Assembly (NCBI GenBank): GCA_029960045.1
Contig: JASCOV010000009.1
Coordinates: 108,185-172,184 of the forward strand
Length of the DNA stretch: 64,000 nt
DNA from: Flavobacteriaceae bacterium PS02293
GTDB lineage: Bacteria > Bacteroidota > Bacteroidia > Flavobacteriales > Weeksellaceae
Direction of reading: 5' to 3'
Shown: positions 51,471 to 60,407 of the stretch, piece by piece
Position numbering within the stretch: the stretch's first letter is position 1
Layout of the letters: every line of letters starts with the position of its first letter
Notes under the pieces: model-generated
The model's database searches: none
What the model saw: only the letters and a program-made list of their open reading frames with translations
What the model was told of the DNA's origin: nothing
Translations under genes and position numbers: made by a program

Positions 51471-51615
51471 TTTTAAAGTTATATCTTTGCAGCGCATTTC
51501 ACAGAGAAAGTTCTTTCTCACGAAACCATAAATTAATACAAAGGTTTCCCAAACTCCCCTATTTTATTTTATCTTTAATAAAAATTAAATCCACATTTTG
51601 GATTGATTTAGAACA

Positions 51616-52728
51616 ATGCAAGAAATATCTTTACTAATTTCCAAAATCGGAGAAACCCAAAGTTTCTTTAAACACCAAGCTCAAAGACAAGTCAATGTGG
51701 CGCTTACTTTGAGAAATTGGCGGATTGGTTTTTATATTTCTGAGTATGAACTCAATGGAAATGACAGAGCGGAATATGGCAAAAATTTGTACAAGGAAAT
51801 TGCCAGAAAATGTAAGGATATAGCTGGTTTGTCAGAAAGGAATCTTTACTGGTTTTCTACATTTTATAAAACATACCAAAACATTTTGCAGACACCGACC
51901 GCAAAATTATATTTACCTGAAAATCAATACAATGAAATTCTGCAGACACTGTCTACAAAATCATTAAAGTTTGAAAATTCTAGTGATGTAAATGATATTT
52001 GGAAGGTGGAATCTAATAAACTAATTAACCAATTAAGTTTCTCACATATTATAGAATTTCTAAAGCTAGATGATTCAATCAAACGGACTTTCTACGAAAC
52101 AGAATCCATCAAAAATAATTGGTCGGTTCGGGAATTGCAGAGAGCCATCAATTCTATGCTTTTTGAAAGAACAGGTTTGAGTAAAGACAAGCAAAAAGTC
52201 TTAGAAGAACATCAAAAATCTGAGAAACCTCAGGCGGGAAACTTTTTCAGAAGTCCATACATATTAGAATTTTTGGGTCTAAAAGAAGAAACTTCTTACT
52301 CTGAAAATCAATTAGAACTCAGTATTATCAATCATTTGCAGACTTTTCTTTTGGAAATGGGCAAAGGTTTTTGTTTTGAATCACGACAGAAAAGAATCAC
52401 TTTTGATAACACGCATTATTATATAGATTTGGTTTTTTATCATCGGATTTTGCGCTGTAATATTTTGATAAATTTAAAGTTGGGCGAATTTTCTCACGCA
52501 GATGCTGGACAAATGAATGTTTATCTCAATTATTACAACGAAAACGAAAAAAACGAAGGCGATAATCCACCAATAGGAATTATTCTTTGCGCCAACAAAA
52601 ACGAATCTTTGGTAAAATATGCTACCACAGGACTTTCCCAGCAAATATTTGTGAACAAATATTTGGTAAGCCTTCCAAAAGAAGAAGACCTGAAAAGGAT
52701 TATTGATGAGGAACAGGACAAATTTTAG
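51616..52728 (+). CDS. YhcG-like PDDEXK nuclease (DUF1016)
   Basis: 370 residues. N-terminal DUF1016 helical domain (RQVNVALTLRNWRIGFYISE, AEYGKNLYKEIARKCKDIAG, LSERNLYWFSTFYKTYQNIL, SFSHIIEFLKLDDSIKRTFY, NWSVRELQRAINSMLFERTG). The C-terminal PDDEXK nuclease-like domain has YILEFLGLKEETSYSENQLE, FLLEMGKGFCFESRQKRITF, YIDLVFYHRILRCNILINLK and GIILCANKNESLVKYATTG. The usual catalytic D...ExK reads DLVFYH ... INLKLG here, so the Glu of ExK is replaced by Asn-Leu, which may lower or abolish activity. Such proteins occur near restriction systems, but none is seen here. Confidence 0.85.
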   Translation: MQEISLLISKIGETQSFFKHQAQRQVNVALTLRNWRIGFYISEYELNGNDRAEYGKNLYKEIARKCKDIAGLSERNLYWFSTFYKTYQNILQTPTAKLYLPENQYNEILQTLSTKSLKFENSSDVNDIWKVESNKLINQLSFSHIIEFLKLDDSIKRTFYETESIKNNWSVRELQRAINSMLFERTGLSKDKQKVLEEHQKSEKPQAGNFFRSPYILEFLGLKEETSYSENQLELSIINHLQTFLLEMGKGFCFESRQKRITFDNTHYYIDLVFYHRILRCNILINLKLGEFSHADAGQMNVYLNYYNENEKNEGDNPPIGIILCANKNESLVKYATTGLSQQIFVNKYLVSLPKEEDLKRIIDEEQDKF

Positions 52729-52764
52729 ATGAGCTTAATCATCTTAACAATTAATTAAAATTAA

Positions 52765-54915
52765 ATGAAAAACAAAAAAAATACATCTCATAAAAACGAA
52801 CAGAAACTTCTGGACTTAGGAAGAACAATCCTTCGTTTTATGAATCAGAAAACATCCAAAATCTACAATTACAAACAGATTGCGGATGGCATAGATTACA
52901 AGAATCCAAGACAAAGAGAACTTGTAATCCAAGCGCTTCACAGATTGCAGGCGCTACAGAAAATCAAAGAAACCGAGAAAGGAAAATACATCGTTAATCT
53001 CAATATAGAAGGGACTTTGACAGGCGTCATAGACTTCAACCAATCAGGAAATGCTTACGTAAAAGTAGAAGGAATGCCGGATGACATTTTCGTGCATCAG
53101 AAAAATGTGAAAGATGCTTTGCAGGGCGACAAAGTGCTTTTGGTGACCTATAATTTCAAAGGTAAAAAAGTAGAAGGTTCCGTTGCAGAAGTTTTGGAAC
53201 GTGCAAAAGATACTTTTGTGGGGATTTTCCAGCAGATTGCAGATAAGGATTTCGGATTTGTAGTTTTCGAAAAGAGAACAATGAATACGGATATGTTTAT
53301 TTCTAAAAATCATTTCAATGGCGCACAAGACGGCGACAAAGTCATTGTCAAAATGCGCGAATGGCGACCTGGAAGCAAAAATCCGGAAGGCGAAATTGTG
53401 ACCGTTCTAGGAACACCGGGCGACCACGAAACAGAAATCCACGCGATTCTTGCTGAATATGGTTTGCCTTACAATTTCGAACCAGAAGTGGAGCACGACG
53501 CTGACCAAATCGACAGAAGCATCAACGATGAAGAAGTTGCTAAACGTTGGGATATGCGTAATATTTGCACCTTCACGATTGACCCGAAAGATGCGAAAGA
53601 TTTCGATGATGCGTTATCAATTCAGAAATTAGAAAATGGATTGTGGCAAATCGGCGTTCACATCGCAGACGTGTCACATTACGTGAAACCAGGAACTATT
53701 CTGGACGATGAAGCTTACAAAAGAGCAACGTCGGTTTATCTGGTAGATAGAGTAGTGCCGATGCTTCCAGAGGTTTTGAGTAATGACGTTTGTTCACTGC
53801 GACCAAATGAAGATAAATTCACTTTCTCAGCCGTTTTCGAACTGGATGAAGATGCGAAAATCCACAAACAATGGTTTGGCAGAACCGTCATCCATTCAGA
53901 CAGAAGATTCTCTTACGAGGAAGCGCAGGAAAGAATCGAAACTCAGGAAGGCGATTTGACAACAGAAATTCTTCAACTTGATAAATTGGCGAAAATCCTG
54001 AGAGCCGAAAGAATCCGAAATGGAGCAATTACTTTTGATAGGAGTGAAGTGAGATTCAATCTGGATGAGAACAGCAAACCGATTGGCGTTTACTTCAAAG
54101 TGAGCAAAGATTCCAACCATTTGATTGAGGAATTTATGCTTTTGGCCAACAAAAAAGTGTCCGAATTTATTTCATTAAACAAAAGAAATGAGCCAACTGG
54201 AAATACTTTCATTTATAGAATTCACGATGACCCAGACCCGGCGAAATTGACTGCTTTGAGAGATTTCGTAGGCACTTTCGGTTACAAAATGAACTTAGCA
54301 AATACCCAAACCGTTGCGCAATCATTAAATAGATTATTAAGCGATGTCAAAGGAAAAGGCGAAGAAAATATGATTGAAACATTGGCAATGAGAAGTATGA
54401 GCAAAGCCGTTTATTCCACCAATCCGATTGGGCATTACGGACTTGGCTTCGAATATTATTCGCATTTCACATCCCCAATCCGCCGTTATCCCGATTTGAT
54501 TGCGCACAGATTGCTTCAGCATTATTTAGATGGCGGAAAATCGCCAAATAAAGAAGAAGTGGAAACGCAGTCCAAACATTGTTCTGCAATGGAAAGACTG
54601 GCTTCTGAGGCGGAAAGAGAAAGCATCAAATTTATGCAGGTCAAATTTATGGAAGACCACGTGGGCGAAGTTTTCACTGGCGTTATTTCCGGCGTTGCAG
54701 AATATGGCTTCTGGGTAGAAATCCCTGAAAACGGCGCAGAAGGAATGATAAAACTCCGTGATTTGGTAGATGATTCTTACTCTTTGGATGCGAAGAATTA
54801 CTCAATTATCGGTTCCAGAACAGGTAATACTTTCCAGCTTGGAGACGAAGTGAAAATCAAAGTGGTAAAAGCCAATCTGATTGCAAAACAACTCGATTTC
54901 AAAATTGTGGAGTAA
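52765..54915 (+). CDS. rnr: Ribonuclease R
   Basis: Processive 3'-5' exoribonuclease for structured RNA. 716 residues: N-terminal winged helix (about 10-75), cold-shock domains (GTLTGVIDFNQSGNAYVKVE, DKDFGFVVFEKR), the RNB catalytic domain with FTIDPKDAKDFDDALSIQKL (Asp cluster), GVHIADVSHYVKPGTILDDE, MLPEVLSNDVCSLRPNEDKF, FEYYSHFTSPIRRYPDLIAH, and the C-terminal S1 domain (EVFTGVISGVAEYGFWVEIP). Length is normal for Bacteroidota RNase R. Confidence 0.96.
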   Translation: MKNKKNTSHKNEQKLLDLGRTILRFMNQKTSKIYNYKQIADGIDYKNPRQRELVIQALHRLQALQKIKETEKGKYIVNLNIEGTLTGVIDFNQSGNAYVKVEGMPDDIFVHQKNVKDALQGDKVLLVTYNFKGKKVEGSVAEVLERAKDTFVGIFQQIADKDFGFVVFEKRTMNTDMFISKNHFNGAQDGDKVIVKMREWRPGSKNPEGEIVTVLGTPGDHETEIHAILAEYGLPYNFEPEVEHDADQIDRSINDEEVAKRWDMRNICTFTIDPKDAKDFDDALSIQKLENGLWQIGVHIADVSHYVKPGTILDDEAYKRATSVYLVDRVVPMLPEVLSNDVCSLRPNEDKFTFSAVFELDEDAKIHKQWFGRTVIHSDRRFSYEEAQERIETQEGDLTTEILQLDKLAKILRAERIRNGAITFDRSEVRFNLDENSKPIGVYFKVSKDSNHLIEEFMLLANKKVSEFISLNKRNEPTGNTFIYRIHDDPDPAKLTALRDFVGTFGYKMNLANTQTVAQSLNRLLSDVKGKGEENMIETLAMRSMSKAVYSTNPIGHYGLGFEYYSHFTSPIRRYPDLIAHRLLQHYLDGGKSPNKEEVETQSKHCSAMERLASEAERESIKFMQVKFMEDHVGEVFTGVISGVAEYGFWVEIPENGAEGMIKLRDLVDDSYSLDAKNYSIIGSRTGNTFQLGDEVKIKVVKANLIAKQLDFKIVE

Positions 54916-54918
54916 CAA

Positions 54919-55019
54919 AACCACATAGACACATAGAAATTAAAGCTAAAGTAGAAAACGCTCTATTTTAGCTTTTTTTATTTTAAAGACTTTAAATAAA
55001 ACTATGTGCCTATGTGGTT
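54919..55019. repeat. Nested hairpins after rnr
   Basis: Outer arms ACCACATAGACACATAG (54919-54935) and ACTATGTGCCTATGTGGTT (55001-55019) enclose the terminator AAAGCTAAA-gtagaaaacgctcta-TTTTAGCTTTTTT (54942-54978). Outer arms match in all but one or two bases. Confidence 0.75.
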
Positions 55020-55214
55020 CAATATTTCAAGTTTATATTTTCTAATCCCATTAATTAAAAAGTAAAATGTATTTTTGTCTTCGTCTTTTAAGTAGAAATT
55101 TATAATTAAAAACATTGATTAGATGTTATTTAATTGATAATAAAGCAAATAGCCAAAAGCCAACTGCAATAAGCTACTTACAAGATACATTTTGCTTTTC
55201 ACAAAAAACTAAGA

Positions 55215-55892
55215 ATGTTAGAACTCATTTTATACGCAGTCGGCTTGGGAATTATGCTGAGTTTGGTGTTCATCGGACCCATCTTTTTCCTGCTCATAGA
55301 AACCAGTTTTTCCAGAGGTCCCAGACACGCGATTGCCTTGGATATTGGCGTTGTCACTGCAGATTTGCTTTGCATAGTTGTCAGTTATTATGCGAGTGCC
55401 GACTTAGTTAGCCTTATCGACAAACATCCCGGATTTTACCGGATTTCCGCCTTTCTGATTCTCATTTATGCCATTTATATGCTCCTTTCGAGAACCAAAA
55501 TGCACATTGAAGGCGAAGAAAAACTCATCGACCAAAACTACATCAAGACCTTTCTCAACGGATTTTTACTCAATTTACTGAACATCGGCGTTGTCCTTTT
55601 CTGGCTTGTAACGGTCGTTTCCGTCCGAAATGCCTATCCCAGAGTGGAAGATTTCGTTCTTTACATTGGAATTGTGATTGGAACTTATTTACTAATTGAT
55701 TTGTCCAAAATCATCTTAGCAAAACAATTCCACGACAGACTCAATCAACGGGTAGCCAACAAAATCCGAAAAGCAGTTGGTTGTATCTTGATGATTTTCA
55801 GTGTGTTTATCTTTCTTCAAAGCTTTAAAAAGTTCAACAAGTTCGAAGAAAAATTAGAAAAAGCAGAAAAACAGAAACCAAAGATTAAATAA
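55215..55892 (+). CDS. LysE-type exporter
   Basis: 225 residues, six predicted membrane helices: ILYAVGLGIMLSLVFIGPIF, FFLLIETSFSRGPRHAIALD, FRISAFLILIY-like third helix, FLNGFLLNLLNIGVVLFWLV, and AVGCILMIFSVFIFLQSF. The N-terminal GPIFFLLIETSFSRGPRHAI resembles the GP..........G...G signature of LysE/RhtB exporters. It may export an amino acid or metabolite; the substrate is unknown. Monocistronic by spacing. Confidence 0.82.
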   Translation: MLELILYAVGLGIMLSLVFIGPIFFLLIETSFSRGPRHAIALDIGVVTADLLCIVVSYYASADLVSLIDKHPGFYRISAFLILIYAIYMLLSRTKMHIEGEEKLIDQNYIKTFLNGFLLNLLNIGVVLFWLVTVVSVRNAYPRVEDFVLYIGIVIGTYLLIDLSKIILAKQFHDRLNQRVANKIRKAVGCILMIFSVFIFLQSFKKFNKFEEKLEKAEKQKPKIK

Positions 55893-55897
55893 GATTT

Positions 55898-56012
55898 TTT
55901 GGGCAACTTATCCGCCTTCCGCTCCCAATCTTTTTTGCAGACGGTTTCAATTAAGTAGAAACTTGAGTACACGCAAAAAAGGATTTCCGCTCAAGTCGGG
56001 TTGCGGATTTTA
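55898..56012 (+). repeat. Dispersed intergenic repeat, copy d
   Basis: TTTGGGCAACTTATCCGCC ... CCAATCTTTTTTGCAGACGG ... AAAAAAGGATTTCCGCTCAA with GTCGGGTTGCGGATTTT. Confidence 0.8.
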
Positions 56013-56044
56013 ATATAAATCGACGTTCAGTATAAAATCCAATA

Positions 56045-56121
56045 TTGTCATTCCGTAGGAAACCTAACGAAGTGGTTCGACGAAGTCAATCTAGACTGTT
56101 GAGATTCCTACGGAATGACAA
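56045..56121. repeat. Palindromic repeat, GTCATTCC type
   Basis: TTGTCATTCCGTAGGAA (56045-56061) and its reverse complement (56105-56121), with a loop containing CCTAACGAAGTGGTTCGACG and AAGTCAATCT, the module also found at 34059-34088. Confidence 0.82.
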
Positions 56122-56254
56122 ACTTACTTTTTAATTGTGTCTTTGCTGAGCCAAGCGCCTTTGCGAACCTTAAAATATTTTCAATAAAGGACAAAAACTT
56201 AGCGGGCTTTGCGTTAAAATTATTATCATTGCTATATCCAAATAAGCAACACAA

Positions 56255-57184
56255 ATGCAAAACACCATTTTCCCAAAATCCTTAAAAAAAGGAGACAAAA
56301 TCGCCATCATTTCCCCAGCTGGTTCTGTTGAAGAAACTCAATTAGAGGAAACTTTAACTTTAATCAAAAGCAAAGGTTATGAACCCATTTTGGGCGAAAA
56401 TCTCTATACAAAATTTCAAAACGGCTATTCATACGCAGGAACAGAAAAACAGCGGATAAACGATATCAATTGGGCTTTAAACGACCCAGAGATTTCTGCA
56501 ATCTGGGCTTCAAGAGGAGGTTATGGTTGTCAACATCTTTTACAGGATTTGAAACTAGTTGAATTCAAGAAAAATCCAAAATGGTATATTGGCTATTCTG
56601 ATAACACAGTTATTCAAAGCTATTTGCTGAAAAAAGGTTTTGCAACTATCCACGGGCAGACGATTAAGACTTCAAGTTTTGGGGTTACAGAAGAAAGTTA
56701 TGAACTGATTTTTGATATTCTGAAAGGCAAGAAACTCAATTATAAACTCAATTCAAATCCAAATAATAGAGTAGGAGAGACTTCCGGAATTTTGGTTGGT
56801 GGAAATCTAGCTCTGGTTTATGCACTTTTAGGAACGAATTATTCTTTTAATTTCACAGATAAAATTTTATTCATCGAAGATATCGGAGAAAATTTCTACG
56901 CACTTGACCGAATGATTATGAGCTTGGAATTAGCAGGTGTTTTCAAAAAAATCAAAGGTCTCATTGTTGGAGGAATGACCAATATGGGAAACGAAACAGA
57001 CAACAAAGAATATGAAGAATCCTTCGATTCATTTACGTATCAATTGATTGCCGACAGAGTTTCCAAATATGATTTTCCAACAGTTTTTGGCTTTCCTAAT
57101 GGACATATTTTTGACAACAGACCTTTAATCATTGGTTCAGAAATCAATCTGAAAGTTGGTAAAAAAGCTATTGTTGAGTTCTAA
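56255..57184 (+). CDS. ldcA: LD-carboxypeptidase (peptidase S66)
   Basis: Cleaves the terminal D-Ala from murein tetrapeptides in cell-wall recycling. 309 residues, no signal peptide: LKKGDKIAIISPAGSVEETQ, WALNDPEISAIWASRGGYGC (catalytic region), KWYIGYSDNTVIQSYLLKKG (nucleophile Ser in GYSD), GILVGGNLALVYALLGT, FIEDIGENFYALDRMIMSLE and FPNGHIFDNRPLIIGSEI (His). Standard S66 length. Confidence 0.93.
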   Translation: MQNTIFPKSLKKGDKIAIISPAGSVEETQLEETLTLIKSKGYEPILGENLYTKFQNGYSYAGTEKQRINDINWALNDPEISAIWASRGGYGCQHLLQDLKLVEFKKNPKWYIGYSDNTVIQSYLLKKGFATIHGQTIKTSSFGVTEESYELIFDILKGKKLNYKLNSNPNNRVGETSGILVGGNLALVYALLGTNYSFNFTDKILFIEDIGENFYALDRMIMSLELAGVFKKIKGLIVGGMTNMGNETDNKEYEESFDSFTYQLIADRVSKYDFPTVFGFPNGHIFDNRPLIIGSEINLKVGKKAIVEF

Positions 57185-57268
57185 GTCTTCGAGAACCTCA
57201 GACTGATAATAATAGCAACAATTAGCTTCGATATTAATCATTTATCATTCATAATTTATCATTAAAAA

Positions 57269-57637
57269 ATGGCTGACCACAACGACTTTGGAAAAATAGC
57301 TGAAGACCTAGCAGTTGATTTTTTAGTCAAGAATCAATATAAAATTCTGGCTCGTAATTTCCGTTACCTGAAAGCCGAAGTTGACATTATCGCAGAATTT
57401 GAAAATCAAATCATTATTGTAGAAGTCAAAGCCAGAAATACAGATGCTTTTTTGGAACCTCAAGAAGCTGTTAACAAGAAGAAAATCAAATTATTAATAT
57501 CTGCTTCCAACTATTTCATCGAGGAAAATAATATTGATAAGGAAGTCAGATTTGATATTATTTCGGTGCTTCCAAACAAACAAAAAACTTTGGAAATCGA
57601 TCATATTATTGATGCTTTCCAAAGTTTTGAAATATGA
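57269..57637 (+). CDS. yraN: YraN/UPF0102 endonuclease-like protein
   Basis: 122 residues, small PDDEXK fold: DFGKIAEDLAVDFLVKNQYK, LARNFRYLKAEVDIIAEFEN, IIIVEVKARNTDAFLEPQEA (the D...ExK signature), VNKKKIKLLISASNYFIEEN. Role unclear; proposed resolvase or nuclease. Ends 2 bases before the convergent XRE gene. Confidence 0.9.
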   Translation: MADHNDFGKIAEDLAVDFLVKNQYKILARNFRYLKAEVDIIAEFENQIIIVEVKARNTDAFLEPQEAVNKKKIKLLISASNYFIEENNIDKEVRFDIISVLPNKQKTLEIDHIIDAFQSFEI

Positions 57638-57639
57638 TT

Positions 57640-57912
57640 TTATTTGGCTAAAAGATTCTTTAAACTTTCAATTTCACGTTCAAGTCTTTTTATTTTCTGT
57701 GTGTTAGAGTCTTTACTTTTAGCAATCATATCTAAAACATCTATATCATATAATTTAGCTATTTGCTCCAGTCTGTCAATATCCAGTTTTGTTTTTCCAT
57801 TTTCTATATCACAATAGGCTCTCTGTGATATAAATAGTTTTTTAGCAGTATCAGCCTGAGAAAGACCACCGAGCAATCTCAGTTGTTTAATTTTTTCATT
57901 TATTTTCATCAA
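57640..57912 (-). CDS. XRE-family regulator
   Basis: 90 residues: MKINEKIKQLRLLGGLSQAD, TAKKLFISQRAYCDIENGKT, KLDIDRLEQIAKLYDIDVLD (helix-turn-helix), then a short coiled coil (TQKIKRLEREIESLKNLLAK), which may mediate dimerisation. The longer frame starts one Met earlier (MMKINEK). Divergent from the lipoprotein gene and probably its regulator. Confidence 0.82.
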   Translation of the reverse strand: MMKINEKIKQLRLLGGLSQADTAKKLFISQRAYCDIENGKTKLDIDRLEQIAKLYDIDVLDMIAKSKDSNTQKIKRLEREIESLKNLLAK

Positions 57913-58092
57913 TTAGTGTTTTATGGTTTAAAATTAATAAATAATAATCATCCAAGAAGAATTATTTCTAAAGTATGAAGTAAAACTGCTAATTATTTGT
58001 ATTTGTTAAAAAAAAATTATGAATAATTTCGAATTAATAAAAATGCGCAGATTATTAAATAAAAATTTTATTAACTTTAAACTTAAATCAAA

Positions 58093-59250
58093 ATGAAAAA
58101 ATTTTATTACTACTTATTAATTATTCCAACAATCATTTTCTCTCTTATTTATTCTTGTGAGAGAGATAAGGCAGTAGATGCATCCTCAAATAAAACAAAT
58201 AATATATTTTCGAAAAAAGCCAAGTATGCAAATCCAAACGTAGATTTGAATTTTACAAATTCAGGAGAATTAAAAGTCTCTCAAGAAATTATAAATAAGC
58301 TTTTTGAAAAGAGCAAAATAAACTTGGATATTTTGAATTCCACATATAACATACTTCTATATACACAAGGTAGCGAATCTGGAAAATCTGAAATAGATAT
58401 AAATAAATTGTTGGGGATTTCTATTTATGGAAATAAAAATGGAATTTTCCATCATTCTTTTTATAAAAAATTAAATAATGAATTCGTAAACATAAAAGAA
58501 CTTGACTTAAACAGTGATAAAATAACTTTTCAAAATACAGCTTTTGTAATTAACTATGCTCATCTTCCAACGAATCAACTTTCAGTTTATAATATCACTA
58601 ATACATTTAATATAAATAATAAAACAGCAGATGATATTGAAAGTTCTATGGAACTAGATAATTTTATTAATTACAGTTATGGTCAACAAGTTAAATTAGA
58701 AAATGCGGAAGAAGTTGATTCAGATGTTGTTACTGGAATGCTTAGAATTGGTCAGGGATGTAGTGGTTCTTGTGAGGGTAGTCCTTCAGGAGTGTGTGGT
58801 AATGGAGGATGTAATCCTAGAGGTTGTATATCTGTAATACTACAAAATATGCTTGTAGCTAATAATAATCCCTTATCTACTAATTTTGAGTTATCAAAAT
58901 TATATTTGATTAGAGATAATATTTTGGAGAATTCTCTATTTGGAATTAAATATAAAAATTACTATTACAATACTAGTTTTTCAATGGATGATTTAACACT
59001 ATCTGAAGCAATTTCTGTAGCAAAAATTTTGCCAGATTTATATTCTCTATATGACGATGTTTCCAATAATAGAAGTTCTAAAGTTGTATTTAGTGCAGAA
59101 TTGGGAAGCAAATTAAAAGCTATTATAGAATCTATAAAGAATCATAATCAGAACAATACAAATTACATTAGAATATTAGATGATGTTAAAAGTGATATTG
59201 ATTTTTTAACTGATAAAACAGTAGGACAATTAAATGAAGCTATCTACTAA
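58093..59250 (+). CDS. Uncharacterised Cys-rich lipoprotein
   Basis: 385 residues. Lipoprotein signal: MKKFYYYLLIIPTIIFSLIY followed by SC (lipobox LIYSC, Cys18). The mature part is Asn/Ser/Lys-rich, with an odd central segment GQGCSGSCEGSPSGVCGNGG followed by CNPRGC (six cysteines in about 27 residues). No family recognised. Very AT-rich. It overlaps the following membrane-protein gene by 17 bases, so the two form an operon divergent from the XRE regulator. Possible role in surface interaction or competition; not supported by motif. Confidence 0.6.
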   Translation: MKKFYYYLLIIPTIIFSLIYSCERDKAVDASSNKTNNIFSKKAKYANPNVDLNFTNSGELKVSQEIINKLFEKSKINLDILNSTYNILLYTQGSESGKSEIDINKLLGISIYGNKNGIFHHSFYKKLNNEFVNIKELDLNSDKITFQNTAFVINYAHLPTNQLSVYNITNTFNINNKTADDIESSMELDNFINYSYGQQVKLENAEEVDSDVVTGMLRIGQGCSGSCEGSPSGVCGNGGCNPRGCISVILQNMLVANNNPLSTNFELSKLYLIRDNILENSLFGIKYKNYYYNTSFSMDDLTLSEAISVAKILPDLYSLYDDVSNNRSSKVVFSAELGSKLKAIIESIKNHNQNNTNYIRILDDVKSDIDFLTDKTVGQLNEAIY

Positions 59251-59731
59251 AAATATTATTTTAATTTTATTAAGCAGTACATTCATCATTTATTTGATGA
59301 ATGTACTGCTTTCTTATACATCAGAATTGTGGGCTGAAAGCACATTTGTCTATTGTACATCTGTATATGTAATAGAATATTTTACTTTGTATTTTATAAT
59401 TCTGATTTTTTATTTTTTTAGGAGCAGCAATTTGTCAAAAGAGATTATTACTGTTTATAATATCCATTTTCAGACTTGGATTTTATGTGTTTTTCTCAAC
59501 TTTTTTTTAAGGTATTATTTTTTCTATAAGGAATCATTTTATTTTGGTTATAGTATATCAACTATAACTTACAGTTCAAATATTATTTTAATATTATTCT
59601 TAGGTTGTATTTGGAAAATTAGCACGCCAGCTTTTGTGAATACTTATATTGTTTCAAGAAAAAGTATTATAATATATGCATTTTCTTTAATTATACATAT
59701 TACTTCATACATCGTCCAGTTGTTTATTTAG
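59234..59731 (+). CDS. Uncharacterised inner-membrane protein
   Basis: 165 residues with four to five membrane helices (NIILILLSSTFIIYLMNVLL, VIEYFTLYFIILIFYFFRSS, FQTWILCVFLNFFLRYYFFY, YSSNIILILFLGCIWKIS, SIIIYAFSLIIHITSYIVQL). No recognised family. It starts 17 bases inside the lipoprotein gene in another frame and ends 5 bases before the convergent sodC. Confidence 0.6.
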   Translation: MKLSTKNIILILLSSTFIIYLMNVLLSYTSELWAESTFVYCTSVYVIEYFTLYFIILIFYFFRSSNLSKEIITVYNIHFQTWILCVFLNFFLRYYFFYKESFYFGYSISTITYSSNIILILFLGCIWKISTPAFVNTYIVSRKSIIIYAFSLIIHITSYIVQLFI

Positions 59732-59736
59732 GAAAG

Positions 59737-60237
59737 CTATTTAATCTCTACACACCCAACTCTTCCGCCTGCATTTCCAGTTGGTTGCGTATGGAAATCG
59801 TCGACTCCTGCGTGGATTACGATTGCTTTTCCAATAATATTTTTCATCGGGTCATCACACCCAAGACACCATTTATCAGTCTTGAAAACCAACCTTGCAG
59901 ACCCATCATCTTCCGCTATGATATTTCCAATATCTCCCATATGGAAGTGTTCTGTATCCCATTTTCCGTGGTCATCTTTAGCGGGATTCCAATGTCCACC
60001 AGCAGATGATGCGTCGGTTGCGCTACAGTTTCCAAATTCGTGGATATGAACGGCGTGCGAGCCAGGAGTGAGTTTGAAAACGCTCAAATCCATTTCAACT
60101 TTACCGCCTTTTTGTTTTAGAGCTACTGTTCCTTGAGTCTCCGTGTGAGATTTTGGACGTACGATGTATTGTTTTGAAACAGTTGTGCAAGAAGCTAGTG
60201 TAAGTCCTGCAATACCAAGAAGTATTAAATTTTTCAT
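59737..60237 (-). CDS. sodC: Cu-Zn superoxide dismutase (lipoprotein)
   Basis: Dismutates superoxide in the periplasm or at the outer membrane. 166 residues. Lipoprotein signal MKNLILLGIAGLTLASCTTV (lipobox LASC). Metal and active-site motifs: PGSHAVHIHEFGNCSATDA, GGHWNPAKDDHG, HFHMGDIGNIIAEDDG, VIHAGVDDFHTQPTGNAGGR (the family signature with the active-site Arg). Divergent from the TonB receptor. Confidence 0.95.
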   Translation of the reverse strand: MKNLILLGIAGLTLASCTTVSKQYIVRPKSHTETQGTVALKQKGGKVEMDLSVFKLTPGSHAVHIHEFGNCSATDASSAGGHWNPAKDDHGKWDTEHFHMGDIGNIIAEDDGSARLVFKTDKWCLGCDDPMKNIIGKAIVIHAGVDDFHTQPTGNAGGRVGCVEIK

Positions 60238-60300
60238 AGTTTTAAAGTTAAATGTTATTTTTCCGATATAACAAATTTAAAGCCAATATTATAAACCTAA

Positions 60301-60316
60301 TGTTTTACGTGAAACA
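60301..60316. promoter_or_regulatory. parS-like site (one mismatch)
   Basis: TGTTTTACGTGAAACA, one change from TGTTTCACGTGAAACA, between sodC and the TonB receptor gene. Confidence 0.6.
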
Positions 60317-60319
60317 TTG

Positions 60320-60390
60320 ACGGTTCGGTTATTAATTTCTACGGTTCGGTCATAATTAATTTAATATTATCATAGACAGAAATATCTTTG
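60320..60390 (+). promoter_or_regulatory. LytTR-type repeats and promoter of the TonB receptor gene
   Basis: ACGGTTCGGT occurs at 60320-60329 and 60341-60350, 21 bp apart start to start, matching the layout of LytTR response-regulator sites. A -7 box TATCTTTG lies at 60383-60390, 42 bp from the second repeat. No -33 TTTG is seen, as expected for an activated promoter. The same arrangement occurs before 62747. Confidence 0.65.
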
Positions 60391-60407
60391 GCCTATAATT
60401 AAACTAT

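Larger units (their letters stand above)
55893..56254. other. Repeat-rich gap
   Basis: 362 bp holding dispersed repeat copy d (55898-56012) and the palindrome at 56045-56121. The remainder is AT-rich leader sequence of the LD-carboxypeptidase gene; no gene is seen. Confidence 0.7.
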
